Shown here piece by piece: positions 36,383 through 44,220 of a stretch of DNA of 64,000 nucleotides; within the stretch, counting starts at the first letter, position 1; every line of letters begins with the position of its first letter. The notes beneath the pieces were generated by a model that searched no databases, was not told where the DNA came from, and was given only the letters and a program-made list of their open reading frames with translations. The translations under genes and the position numbers were made by a program. Source of the stretch: Alphaproteobacteria bacterium (lineage in GTDB: Bacteria; Pseudomonadota; Alphaproteobacteria; JANQMY01); NCBI GenBank assembly GCA_028289425.1, contig JANQPL010000016.1, positions 124,001 through 188,000 on the forward strand, given 5' to 3'.

Positions 36383-37621
36383 CTACGCGGCCGACTTGCT
36401 GGTTTCCTCCGACAGCACTTCGAACACAATACCGGACTTGTTCAAGCGTTCTTCCAACGCCATGCCTGTTGCCATCACCGGCGTCAGCACACCTGCCGTC
36501 TGCGGCGTCTTGCGCCCATCTTCCACAAGGCACAACGCGGTTTCCGCCAGCATTTTTGATGTGTCGCCATAGCCCGGATCGCCGCCCGAGATTTGCGTGA
36601 TCACTTCCTTGCCCCCGCCGCGGCCCAGGAAGGTGGTTTTGAACATGTTGTCGCGCCGTGTTTCCGCATCTGGTCCGTCTCCGGACGATTTGAGCGACAA
36701 CAGGAACGATCGTGTCATGGGAATTTGAGCCGCCATGAACAATCCGCCCATCCCCATGGCCCCAGCGGGCAACAACGGCAAATAGGAGCTTGGAATCTCC
36801 GCATGATGACCATAGGTGAAATCAGGACCGTAACGCTCGTTGGCCGCGGCCGACCGCAACACAATTTCCACATCGATGATCGGCAACGGAATGCCCCAAT
36901 ACCCGGCATTGGGGCTGCGCCGCAAAATGGGCGCCGCTGCGCGCAGCCGGCGGTCGGACCCCGCCATGAAATTCGCGCGCGCAATGGCGCGGCGCGCCCG
37001 CAACGGTTCGGAAAAATTCATAAAGCCGATGGCCGACGCCCAAGTGCCGCCGGAAATGGAATTGAACGGGTTGGAGAAACGTCCGGACTTCGACCCGAAC
37101 GTCGCAAAACTGTAAACCTCGATTGGTCCGTCAGCCGGCAATTGTTCCACCGTCAGCCGTGTGCCCAGATCCGCCGGGATGCTGTCATAGCCACAGCAAT
37201 TGACGATGCGCGCGCCGGTATCCATGGCCTCTTCGTTGTATTCGGTGGCCATGTCGTCGACGAAGCCGCCTTCGCCGGTCAGGTCGATGTAATCGGTCCC
37301 ATTCTCCACACAGGCTTCCACCAGTGGCGGGCCGTACTGCATGTAGGGACCGACGGTGGAGATAACCACGCGTGTTGCGCGGGCCATTTCATCGAGCTGA
37401 GAGGGTAGGGACGAGTCCGCGACGATCACATCGACATTGACGCCGTAATGTTCGTCCAGATCGTCTTTCAGCGCGTGCAGCTTCTCGTAATTGCGTCCCG
37501 CGATGGCCCAGGCGAAGTCGTGCACTTCCTGGCGCTTCGCAAGTTCCCGCGCCGTCAATTCGCCGGTAAACCCGGTCGCACCGTAAAGTACGATATCGTA
37601 TGCACGTGGAGACCCCGCCAT
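36383..37621 (-). CDS. Saccharopine-dehydrogenase / trans-acting enoyl reductase-like protein
   Basis: This 412-residue Rossmann protein opens YDIVLYGATGFTGELTAREL followed by W-A-I-A-G-R, the pattern of the saccharopine dehydrogenase-like family that includes mycobacterial trans-acting enoyl reductase. Later blocks are TRVVISTVGPYMQYGPPLVE, YIDLTGEGGFVDDM and NCCGYDSIPADLGT. Mycobacterial members reduce enoyl groups in lipid synthesis; here the role is unknown. It is the first gene of the operon with the amidase and the NTF2-MFS fusion. Confidence 0.86.
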   Translation of the reverse strand: MAGSPRAYDIVLYGATGFTGELTARELAKRQEVHDFAWAIAGRNYEKLHALKDDLDEHYGVNVDVIVADSSLPSQLDEMARATRVVISTVGPYMQYGPPLVEACVENGTDYIDLTGEGGFVDDMATEYNEEAMDTGARIVNCCGYDSIPADLGTRLTVEQLPADGPIEVYSFATFGSKSGRFSNPFNSISGGTWASAIGFMNFSEPLRARRAIARANFMAGSDRRLRAAAPILRRSPNAGYWGIPLPIIDVEIVLRSAAANERYGPDFTYGHHAEIPSSYLPLLPAGAMGMGGLFMAAQIPMTRSFLLSLKSSGDGPDAETRRDNMFKTTFLGRGGGKEVITQISGGDPGYGDTSKMLAETALCLVEDGRKTPQTAGVLTPVMATGMALEERLNKSGIVFEVLSEETSKSAA

Positions 37622-37803
37622 ATGACGCCTTTCTGTTGTTGTCTGGAACTTACTGTCCCCGACCGGCCGAAACTTGGCAAGCCTTATGGGCTGATGAGGC
37701 GTCGGAAAGGTCCCATTAAATGCCTTCTTTTTGCATCAACGGCGGACACGATGCATGGTTTTCCGCCGGCGCATCTCGCCAAAGTACGTTAACTATTACT
37801 CTT

Positions 37804-37904
37804 GTCATTCCCGAAGGCGCGAAAGCGCCTATCGGGAATCCAGTATCCTCAAAAGTCAGTAAGCTGGCGCTGGGATTACTAGATCCTCGCTTCTGCGAGG
37901 ACGA
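37804..37904. repeat. Palindromic intergenic repeat
   Basis: The left part has stem CCCGAAGGCGC/GCGCCTATCGGG (one mismatch) after GTCATT; the right part has CCTCGC/GCGAGG before ACGAC. The outer GTC and GAC ends are inverted. The layout is the same as the element at 15594. It occupies the gap between 37622 and 37924. Confidence 0.7.
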
Positions 37905-37924
37905 CATCATGAGTCAAATGATGG

Positions 37925-38920
37925 CTATGGATAAATCACCAGGCACCGCACTTCGATGCTCCAGCGGTCGGGGGCATCATCCGGCGTGTGCGGGTCCTCG
38001 AATGCACTGTGGAAACTGAAGCTGCAGGGGGCAGTGGGATCGCTTGCATCGCTGGACGCACCGTTGGAAGCGGCCATGGTGCCTGCCGAATCCCATTGTT
38101 TTATGAGGATCGCTTCATCGCGCGTTACCTGCGGGAAATAATACCATCGATGATCCGGCGAGAACTTTGCAAAATAGTTTTCGCCGATTCGATCCGCATA
38201 ATGAATTTCAAATACCACCAGATCGTCGGGCACGACGCTTTGACCATCACAAAACGCCATGGGGTGGGTGGCCACGGGTTCTTGCGCAATATTGCGCCAT
38301 ACATTGATGATGGCGAACCGTCCGCCGTCGGTGAGCGCCCGCTTTACCTTTGCCGCATCGATCAGCGTCTCGCCGTCTTTTAAGGTCAGGCGATAGGTGT
38401 CGTTTACGCTGGGCGGGTTTGACAGATCGCGCATCCGCTGTGGCGCGCTGGTGAGTGTGTAGTCGCCATGCACCAAATGGGCAGGGCCTTGCACCTCTTG
38501 GCCGCCCTTAATCTGTTTTTTGTCTTCCTTGCCGGTCGCCGAGCGCACATTGTGGTCAAAGGCGAAGGCCTGCGCACCGGTCGCCGCTTCGACCGCCCGA
38601 ACGCATTGCGGATAGTAGTTCCGCACCACTTGCTCGTGATTGAGAAAATCGAGGGCCGGGTCCGACAAGGGCGCGTCGATCAATTCGAAGCCGTTTTTCT
38701 CAACGGTGCGCTTGTTGCCGTTTTCCATTGCCCGGGCATCGGCAATGGGAAGTGTTTTGTCTTCCAGAACGATGCCCTTGGAGTCGCTGTCGCTGCCTTC
38801 CGTGTTGCGGTGGATGAGCACCGCACCGTTGCGAAAGAGAGATGATGACACCTCTGGCGCGAGATAATTCAGCTTGCCGGTTGTGTCGTTGGCCGGCATA
38901 GCCACATCGCGCATCGCCAT
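37925..38920 (-). CDS. CmcJ/NvfI-family oxygenase-like protein
   Basis: This 331-residue protein resembles the CmcJ/NvfI/GA4-desaturase-like group of Fe(II)/2-oxoglutarate enzymes by architecture: PLSDPALDFLNHEQVVRNYY, the buried AFAFDHNVRS, VHGDYTLTSAPQRMRDL with an H-x-D pair, FAIINVWRNIAQEPVATHPM, FEIHYADRIGENYFAKFSPD HRWYYFP (split), and CSFSFHSAFEDP with a distal His. Members hydroxylate or methylate secondary metabolites in bacteria and fungi. The ATG at 38920 follows the stop of the deacylase gene with a single base between, so the two are coupled. Substrate unknown. Confidence 0.75.
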   Translation of the reverse strand: MAMRDVAMPANDTTGKLNYLAPEVSSSLFRNGAVLIHRNTEGSDSDSKGIVLEDKTLPIADARAMENGNKRTVEKNGFELIDAPLSDPALDFLNHEQVVRNYYPQCVRAVEAATGAQAFAFDHNVRSATGKEDKKQIKGGQEVQGPAHLVHGDYTLTSAPQRMRDLSNPPSVNDTYRLTLKDGETLIDAAKVKRALTDGGRFAIINVWRNIAQEPVATHPMAFCDGQSVVPDDLVVFEIHYADRIGENYFAKFSPDHRWYYFPQVTRDEAILIKQWDSAGTMAASNGASSDASDPTAPCSFSFHSAFEDPHTPDDAPDRWSIEVRCLVIYP

Positions 38921-38921
38921 A

Positions 38922-40652
38922 TTAATGCGCCGGCGCCTCTTGCATGCCGCGCAGCAATTTGCCGGGCAAGGCGCCGGTGGCTTCACCCTTCTGGTAAATC
39001 ATCTGGCCGGAGACGAAAGTGGCTTCGATGCCATCGGCATTTTGCAGGAAGCGGTTGCCGCCGCCGGGCAGGTCGCTGACAATATGCGGCGTCTTAAGGG
39101 CGAGCCTGTCGAAATCGATAATGTTGATGTCGGCCTTCATGCCGGGCTTCAGCAGGCCCCGGTCTTTCAATGAGAAAAACTCGGCGGGTTCCCGCGTGAT
39201 CATGCGGACGGCCTTGGCGTAGTCGAACAGGCCTTCGTCTTTGACCCATTTGGTCAGCAGATAAATGTTCGCGCTGGTATCGCAAATCGATCCCACATGG
39301 GCGCCGCCGTCACCCAGTGCCGTCACCGTGTACGGATGTTTTAGCAGTTCCGAGATAATCGGTTTCGATTTGCTGGTGGCCGGGATGTAGATGAGATTAT
39401 TGCCGTTATTCTCCAGGAAATAATCGTAAAGCCAGTCAAGCGGCTCCCGGCCGGCCTGTTCGGCTTGCGCGGCCACGCAATTGTTCGAGTCCGGAAGATA
39501 ATTGATGGGTTCTTCCATGGGGTACATGGCGCTGAAATTCTTCGACAGGAGCTGCACGAAGATGTGCGGATTGTCGTTGTCTTCCTTCAGGATCTGCGCC
39601 TTGACTTCAGGCTCTTTCAGCTTGGCGATCCGCTGGTCCCAAGGCAGGTCGGCATATTTTAGGAAAGTGGGGCGCCGGTAGAAGGGGCTCATGGTGGCCG
39701 GGTGCCCCATCAAAATGCCGATGGGCCGGGTGATGACCTGACCGCGAATGTCCAGTCCATCCGCTTGCGCCGCCTCGATCCGTTCCAGATGTTCTTTCCA
39801 AAGTTGCTTGTTCGGATTCATGCCTTGCGATGGGCTGCTGATGGGCACCAAAGTGAACGTGCCTTTCGCGCCGGTTTTTTGGCTTGTGTCGCGCAGGATG
39901 CTGAACTCTTCCTCGGCGTTTTCGAAGTCGGAGATGAACTGCATCACCTGGCCTTTGTCGCCGGACAGGGCCTCGCCGAGTTGTTTCATTTCATTGGCGG
40001 CGGCCTGGAAGGTGGGCACATGATCGCCGCTGCTGCTCAAATGCACCAGGGTGCGCGAGCTGGACAGGCCGATGGCGCCCGCATCCACGCCTTCCTTGAG
40101 CAAGACTTTCATTTGTTCGATGTCTTCGGGGGTGGCGGTTTCGCGGTTCACCCCGCGCTCGCCCATCACGTAAACCCGCAACGGTCCGTGGGGCAGGAAC
40201 ACCGCCACATCGATGTCGCGCTCTTTTGCGTCCAGTGCGTCCATATATTCGGGGAAGCTTTCCCAGTTCCACGGAATGCCGGCGGCAAGGGCGGTGCCCG
40301 GAATTTCCTCAACCCCTTCCATGAGTTGGACAAGCACGTCCCTGTCTTCCGGCCGGCAGGGCGCAAAACCCACGCCGCAATTGCCCATCACCACCGTGGT
40401 GGTACCCAGATTGGACGATGGGGTGAGGTGCTGATCCCATGACGCTTGACCGTCATAATGGGTGTGCACATCCACAAAGCCTGGTGTGACGGCTTTGCCG
40501 CCTGCGTCCACTTCTTCCGCAGCGGAACCGTCGATTTTTTCCGCGACCACTGCGATGCGCCCGTCTTTGACCGCGACATCGCCGTGAAAGGATTGGCTGC
40601 CGCTGCCGTCATGGATGTGACCGTTGCGGATGATGAGATCGAAATCAGACAT
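38922..40652 (-). CDS. N-acyl-D-amino-acid deacylase / D-aminoacylase family amidohydrolase
   Basis: This 576-residue metal-dependent amidohydrolase has DLIIRNGHIHDGSG at the start, the H-x-H metal motif in VTPGFVDVHTHYDGQASWDQ, NCGVGFAPCRPEDRDVLVQL (conserved Cys ligand region of D-aminoacylases), and the late catalytic Asp region TALGDGGAHVGSICDTSAN. The family hydrolyses N-acyl-D-amino acids or related amides. It is translationally coupled to the CmcJ-like gene and divergent from the enoyl-CoA hydratase at 40779. The start MSDFDL is set by homology; an upstream extension has no match. Confidence 0.9.
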   Translation of the reverse strand: MSDFDLIIRNGHIHDGSGSQSFHGDVAVKDGRIAVVAEKIDGSAAEEVDAGGKAVTPGFVDVHTHYDGQASWDQHLTPSSNLGTTTVVMGNCGVGFAPCRPEDRDVLVQLMEGVEEIPGTALAAGIPWNWESFPEYMDALDAKERDIDVAVFLPHGPLRVYVMGERGVNRETATPEDIEQMKVLLKEGVDAGAIGLSSSRTLVHLSSSGDHVPTFQAAANEMKQLGEALSGDKGQVMQFISDFENAEEEFSILRDTSQKTGAKGTFTLVPISSPSQGMNPNKQLWKEHLERIEAAQADGLDIRGQVITRPIGILMGHPATMSPFYRRPTFLKYADLPWDQRIAKLKEPEVKAQILKEDNDNPHIFVQLLSKNFSAMYPMEEPINYLPDSNNCVAAQAEQAGREPLDWLYDYFLENNGNNLIYIPATSKSKPIISELLKHPYTVTALGDGGAHVGSICDTSANIYLLTKWVKDEGLFDYAKAVRMITREPAEFFSLKDRGLLKPGMKADINIIDFDRLALKTPHIVSDLPGGGNRFLQNADGIEATFVSGQMIYQKGEATGALPGKLLRGMQEAPAH

Positions 40653-40778
40653 GGGCGCTCCTACCGTGCAACTTGCGTGTGCATAAATAAGGTTTGGCCC
40701 GAGTTTACATCGCCTGAAGATGCCAATAAAGATCCCGGCATATGGGGCCCTGCGCCTGTGCAAAAAGGAGCAAACCGC

Positions 40779-41501
40779 GTGATCGAGCTGGAAAAACAGG
40801 GAAACGTCTTCACTCTCACCATGAATGCGGGTGAAAACCGCTGGAACACCACATTCGTGCGGGAAATCGCCAAGGCGCTGGACGAAGTGGAGGCCTCGAG
40901 CGGTCCCGCTGCCCTGATCACCCGGTCGGCCAATGAAAAGTTCTTTTCCAACGGGCTCGATTTAGATTGGGTACAGGCGCCCGACGATCATCCGGAAGGC
41001 GGCGACCGCATGGTCTTCGGCAATGAATTCATGGGGCTGATGGGCCGCATCATCACCCTGCCGGTGCCGACCATCTGCGCGATCAACGGTCATGCCTTCG
41101 GGGCGGGGTTCATGACGGCTTTGTGTCACGATGTGCGCATCCAACGGATCGATCGGGGCTTTGTGTGCGCCAATGAAATGCAGCTTGGCATGGCGATCCC
41201 GCTGCCGGAACTGGCGCTCTTCCGGCACAAGCTGCCCGCCAATGTATTTTACGAAACGGTGCAGTTGGCGCGCCGCTGGACCGGGGAAGATGCGCTTGGC
41301 GCCGGCATTGTTCAGCATGCGGTGGACCTCGACAAGATTCTTCCCTTGGCGGAAAAACTGGCCGAGGAGTTGGCGCCGCTTGCCGCTAATCGCGAGGTGT
41401 TTGGCGGCCAAAAAGAAAAACTGTTCGGCAAGGGCGCGATCCTGAACGCCGAACACGGCGCGGCCCACCTGTTGAAGAACGCCGACAAATATCGGGGCTA
41501 G
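40779..41501 (+). CDS. Enoyl-CoA hydratase/isomerase family protein
   Basis: This 240-residue crotonase-fold protein starts at GTG 40779, eight bases after AAAAGGAG. It shows FFSNGLDLDWV (the first oxyanion-hole segment), TICAINGHAFGAGFMTALCH (second oxyanion hole) and the substrate region NEMQLGMAIPLPEL. The usual hydratase Glu pair is not clearly present, so isomerase-like activity as in ECI/peroxisomal DCI homologues is as likely as hydratase. Its last 101 bases recur at 44030-44130, on the far side of a three-gene insert. It is divergent from the deacylase gene. Confidence 0.87.
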   Translation: MIELEKQGNVFTLTMNAGENRWNTTFVREIAKALDEVEASSGPAALITRSANEKFFSNGLDLDWVQAPDDHPEGGDRMVFGNEFMGLMGRIITLPVPTICAINGHAFGAGFMTALCHDVRIQRIDRGFVCANEMQLGMAIPLPELALFRHKLPANVFYETVQLARRWTGEDALGAGIVQHAVDLDKILPLAEKLAEELAPLAANREVFGGQKEKLFGKGAILNAEHGAAHLLKNADKYRG

Positions 41502-41525
41502 AAAGTGTCGGCCGGTGAAGCACTT

Positions 41526-41873
41526 TTATTCAAGGGCAATCAGTTTATTGGGAGTGATGGATTGTGAGCCCGTTAGGTCATCCATCTTCACGTTGTAGTT
41601 GCCGTTGTTGTATTTTCTGACAATGCGCGCTGGCCAGATTCGAGGCTTTGCGTTTTCGTCGCTGGACAGAAACGCCACTTTTTGTCCCGGTGTAAATGCA
41701 ATTTCTGCCGCATGACATTCTTCGGGTGACTTGCGCAGCAGGCTGCACAGGACGAGTACGGCGGTCCCTTCAACGGAGATCAAACAATCCGGTCCGGACT
41801 GGTCCTCGAACGTGGCGGCGACCGCACTGTCGGAATGGCAGAGATATACTGTTTCACCTGGCTGAAATGGCAT
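41526..41873 (-). CDS. Small protein with tandem SH3/Tudor-like repeats, unknown
   Basis: This 115-residue protein is built of two related halves. Residues about 3-15 FQPGETVYLCHSD and about 59-71 FTPGQKVAFLSSD share the pattern F-x-P-G-x-x-V-x-x-L-x-S-D. The second half continues PARIVRKYNNGNYNVKMDD, which reads like a Tudor/agenet or SH3-like barrel. The ATG at 41873 has GAGGGAGT upstream. There is no signal peptide, although both neighbours in the unit are lipoproteins. No exact family is recognised. It is the last gene of the three-gene minus-strand insert between the 101-bp repeats. Confidence 0.7.
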   Translation of the reverse strand: MPFQPGETVYLCHSDSAVAATFEDQSGPDCLISVEGTAVLVLCSLLRKSPEECHAAEIAFTPGQKVAFLSSDENAKPRIWPARIVRKYNNGNYNVKMDDLTGSQSITPNKLIALE

Positions 41874-41887
41874 TTGCAGATACTCCC

Positions 41888-43180
41888 TCAGTCACCAGCG
41901 ATTGCCTTCAGCTGCCGTTCGTTTGCGTCAAACACTGCTTTTGCGGTTTCCCGCGCTGCCTTCAGGTTGGCAGCATTGTCCTCTAACTCCGCGGCCTCCG
42001 CTGAAGCGAGTACAGCGCTGGCGATCCGTCGTAAGGCAGCGCGAAAATGGGTCCGGCTGAGTTCCTCCGTGTGAATTGTATTTCGGGCTTCGACAATTCT
42101 GCGATTGTCGTCTAACACTTTGCCGGAAGTTTGCCCCCCGCCTTCCGAGCTACCTGCCGGCTTATTGTCCGAGGAAATTGCAGTGATCGGAACGCCTGAC
42201 CCTGAAGCGAGTAATTGCAGCGCGGAAATAGTTAGTTTGCGTGCAGTGAGGGCTGTTGCTCTTGCATCAAAAACCAGTCCCTTCACAGAGAAATCGGCGG
42301 TACTGTTGAGCTTCACGACCATGTCGGTCGAGCCGCCAAACCCTAATCCCCTCGCGACGTTGTATTTCTTTTCCCAGTGCTCTCGTTTGGCATCCGCTGC
42401 TGCAAAGGCAAGGTCTGATTGAGCGAGTGTTCGCCCGTCGACGCCAAGAAATCCTCGCCCCTCGGCTGCAGCCAACGCCAACCCTCGAATCGATTGGGCA
42501 GTCGACAAACTTAGCTGCTTTCGCATCAACAAAGATTTGGCGTCTTTGTCGGCTTTGGCGAATGGCGCCTTGTAAGCCTCAAAAACAGCTGTTGCTTGAT
42601 CTGTTAGTCCCTCCCCCACTCGACGTTCGAAAGCGATCAACGCACCTTGATACTTAGCGATAGCTGCTAGACGGCGCTGTTCGAAATCGTGAGTGTTATC
42701 GGAGCATTCACCATCAGGACAGGCTATATTTTGGAATCGATTCACAAGTTCCGTCAATGTGCCAAAGCTGTGTTTAGATCCATCGGCGCAGTCTTTCAAA
42801 ACATCGCCGGATTCGATCACATTTTGGATTTGTTCACGCGACTCCTTCGAAGCACTTATCGCAGTTTTTATGGGTCGTGCTTGCTCATCTTCGGCAGTCT
42901 TTATCTCGCGCTCAGCCAAGTCTATTGCGATTGTGTAAAATCTGACGCGGCCCGCATGATAGTTCCTGCAAATGTTGTCGACCACTGAAATGACCGACGA
43001 CTGATCCCCGGCTTCCGCCAGTGCCACTATTCGGCCTAGCGCGATGTCCTCTTGTATCTTCATGAAGTACTGAGGATTCAGGACGTCAACTTCCACATTA
43101 AGCCGGGCGCACGCCGCAATGCCCAACGAGGTAAGCACTGATAGATGACAAAGAATCCTCAGTTTACGGTGGAGAACCAT
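41888..43180 (-). CDS. Lipoprotein of unknown function, helical
   Basis: This 430-residue protein has the lipobox I-A-A-C (Cys24), so it should be a lipoprotein. The mature part is almost entirely charged helix: residues 35-120 (MKIQEDIALGRIVALAEAGD, AEREIKTAEDEQARPIKTAI), a Cys-bearing loop about residues 150-160 (IACPDGEC), then AIAKYQGALIAFERRVGEGL. A beta-like segment MVVKLNSTADFSVKGLVFDA precedes a Ser/Gly linker (SDNKPAGSSEGGGQTSGK) and a final Ala/Arg/Glu coiled-coil-like helix. No family is recognised. It overlaps the upstream lipoprotein gene by 22 bp and has AAGGAAG before its ATG, so the two are coupled. Confidence 0.72.
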   Translation of the reverse strand: MVLHRKLRILCHLSVLTSLGIAACARLNVEVDVLNPQYFMKIQEDIALGRIVALAEAGDQSSVISVVDNICRNYHAGRVRFYTIAIDLAEREIKTAEDEQARPIKTAISASKESREQIQNVIESGDVLKDCADGSKHSFGTLTELVNRFQNIACPDGECSDNTHDFEQRRLAAIAKYQGALIAFERRVGEGLTDQATAVFEAYKAPFAKADKDAKSLLMRKQLSLSTAQSIRGLALAAAEGRGFLGVDGRTLAQSDLAFAAADAKREHWEKKYNVARGLGFGGSTDMVVKLNSTADFSVKGLVFDARATALTARKLTISALQLLASGSGVPITAISSDNKPAGSSEGGGQTSGKVLDDNRRIVEARNTIHTEELSRTHFRAALRRIASAVLASAEAAELEDNAANLKAARETAKAVFDANERQLKAIAGD

Positions 43181-43935
43181 GCATCCGCTTCCTTCGTAGT
43201 GTCGAATGATATTTGCTTGTCTGGTTCCAGTGCGATGGCAATCGCGCGCAAGATTGCCATTTCACTTCGGCTATTTGGCGATTCATCGCTTTCAAGCTTT
43301 GCGAAGCGGGCCGTCAAATCCTCAACGAGCGCATTTCGTTCCCTGTTAAGTAGCGCCTTTTCGGCCTTGAAACGTTCTGCCGACTCAAACGTATCTTTGT
43401 TGATGAGATAATTGACACTTTGAATTGCCACTTCGCTTTCGGCGATCGCACCAATTGTTTCAGCAATGGCGTTCGCATTTGTACTCAGTATGATGACAAA
43501 GGCACTAAAGTCATCATCCGGAGTATTCGGGGACAATGGGATGACCTTGATAGCCTGCTGGTAGGCCTCCTTGCATTCATCTTTTTCGGTGTTCGAATCG
43601 TCCTTCGTGGGACACGTTAGGGGGAAGATCTTGTCGGGTCCGAAACCAAGACCGCCGGATGGTTTGTAATCTTCAGATTTCACTTCGTTGAAAAAGAAAT
43701 CGACAGCGCGTTCGTCATATGTGCCCGCAATGTAACGAGCATTCGCTAAGCCGGTTTTGGCGTTTACCTTTAACCTGAAGATATTGACAATTCCGGCAGG
43801 GTTTTCCGCCGTCGGTCTGCCAACTGCTGCAAAATAGTGCTTTTCGTCGACAGAAGCGGCGCACCCTGTCAGCAAGATCACTGAACTTACCCAAATGGAG
43901 ATGGTGCCAAACAGCCAATTTCCGGATGTTGCCAT
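43159..43935 (-). CDS. Lipoprotein of unknown function
   Basis: This 258-residue protein has a hydrophobic N-terminus and lipobox L-T-G-C (Cys25). Residues 35-75 are beta-like and contain IVNIFRLKVNAKTGLANARY; a Cys pair lies in FPLTCPTKDDSNTEKDECKE; then a hydrophobic beta stretch FSAFVIILSTNANAIAETIG; then a long charged helix SAERFKAEKALLNRERNALV. No family is recognised. It is the first gene of the three-gene unit, lying just inside the right-hand repeat copy. It and the 430-residue lipoprotein probably work together at the same membrane; this is inference from coupling. Confidence 0.7.
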   Translation of the reverse strand: MATSGNWLFGTISIWVSSVILLTGCAASVDEKHYFAAVGRPTAENPAGIVNIFRLKVNAKTGLANARYIAGTYDERAVDFFFNEVKSEDYKPSGGLGFGPDKIFPLTCPTKDDSNTEKDECKEAYQQAIKVIPLSPNTPDDDFSAFVIILSTNANAIAETIGAIAESEVAIQSVNYLINKDTFESAERFKAEKALLNRERNALVEDLTARFAKLESDESPNSRSEMAILRAIAIALEPDKQISFDTTKEADAWFSTVN

Positions 43936-44029
43936 CGCCCATATCCCCCCTCTAATAATAAAACCCTACAGAACTCTTATAGGTAGAGTCAATGATTTGC
44001 TCTCGCAAAGGGCGAGCGGGCTAACAACC

Positions 44030-44130
44030 TTGGCGGCCAAAAAGAAAAACTGTTCGGCAAGGGCGCGATCCTGAACGCCGAACACGGCGCGGCTCACTTG
44101 TTGAAGAACGCCGACAAATATCGCGGCTGA
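44030..44130 (+). pseudogene. Detached 3'-end copy of the enoyl-CoA hydratase gene (direct repeat)
   Basis: These 101 bases match 41401-41501, the end of the hydratase gene, at 96 positions. The frame is kept: the copy encodes the same final 33 residues and ends TGA instead of TAG. Every other difference is silent (GCC/GCT, CTG/TTG, CGG/CGC). Similarity stops exactly at the stop codon and again just before the leucine/phenylalanine codon at the left edge. There is no start codon or upstream gene body. It is best explained as a target-gene end carried or left by an insertion of the 2.5 kb between the copies. Confidence 0.85.
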
Positions 44131-44220
44131 CCGCCACCGTACCCTTTGCGGTTTCTCACCGGAGGCGTTTGCGATTACCCTTCATGCTGTTGGATATGAC
44201 GGCAGCGGAAGGATTAGCTC

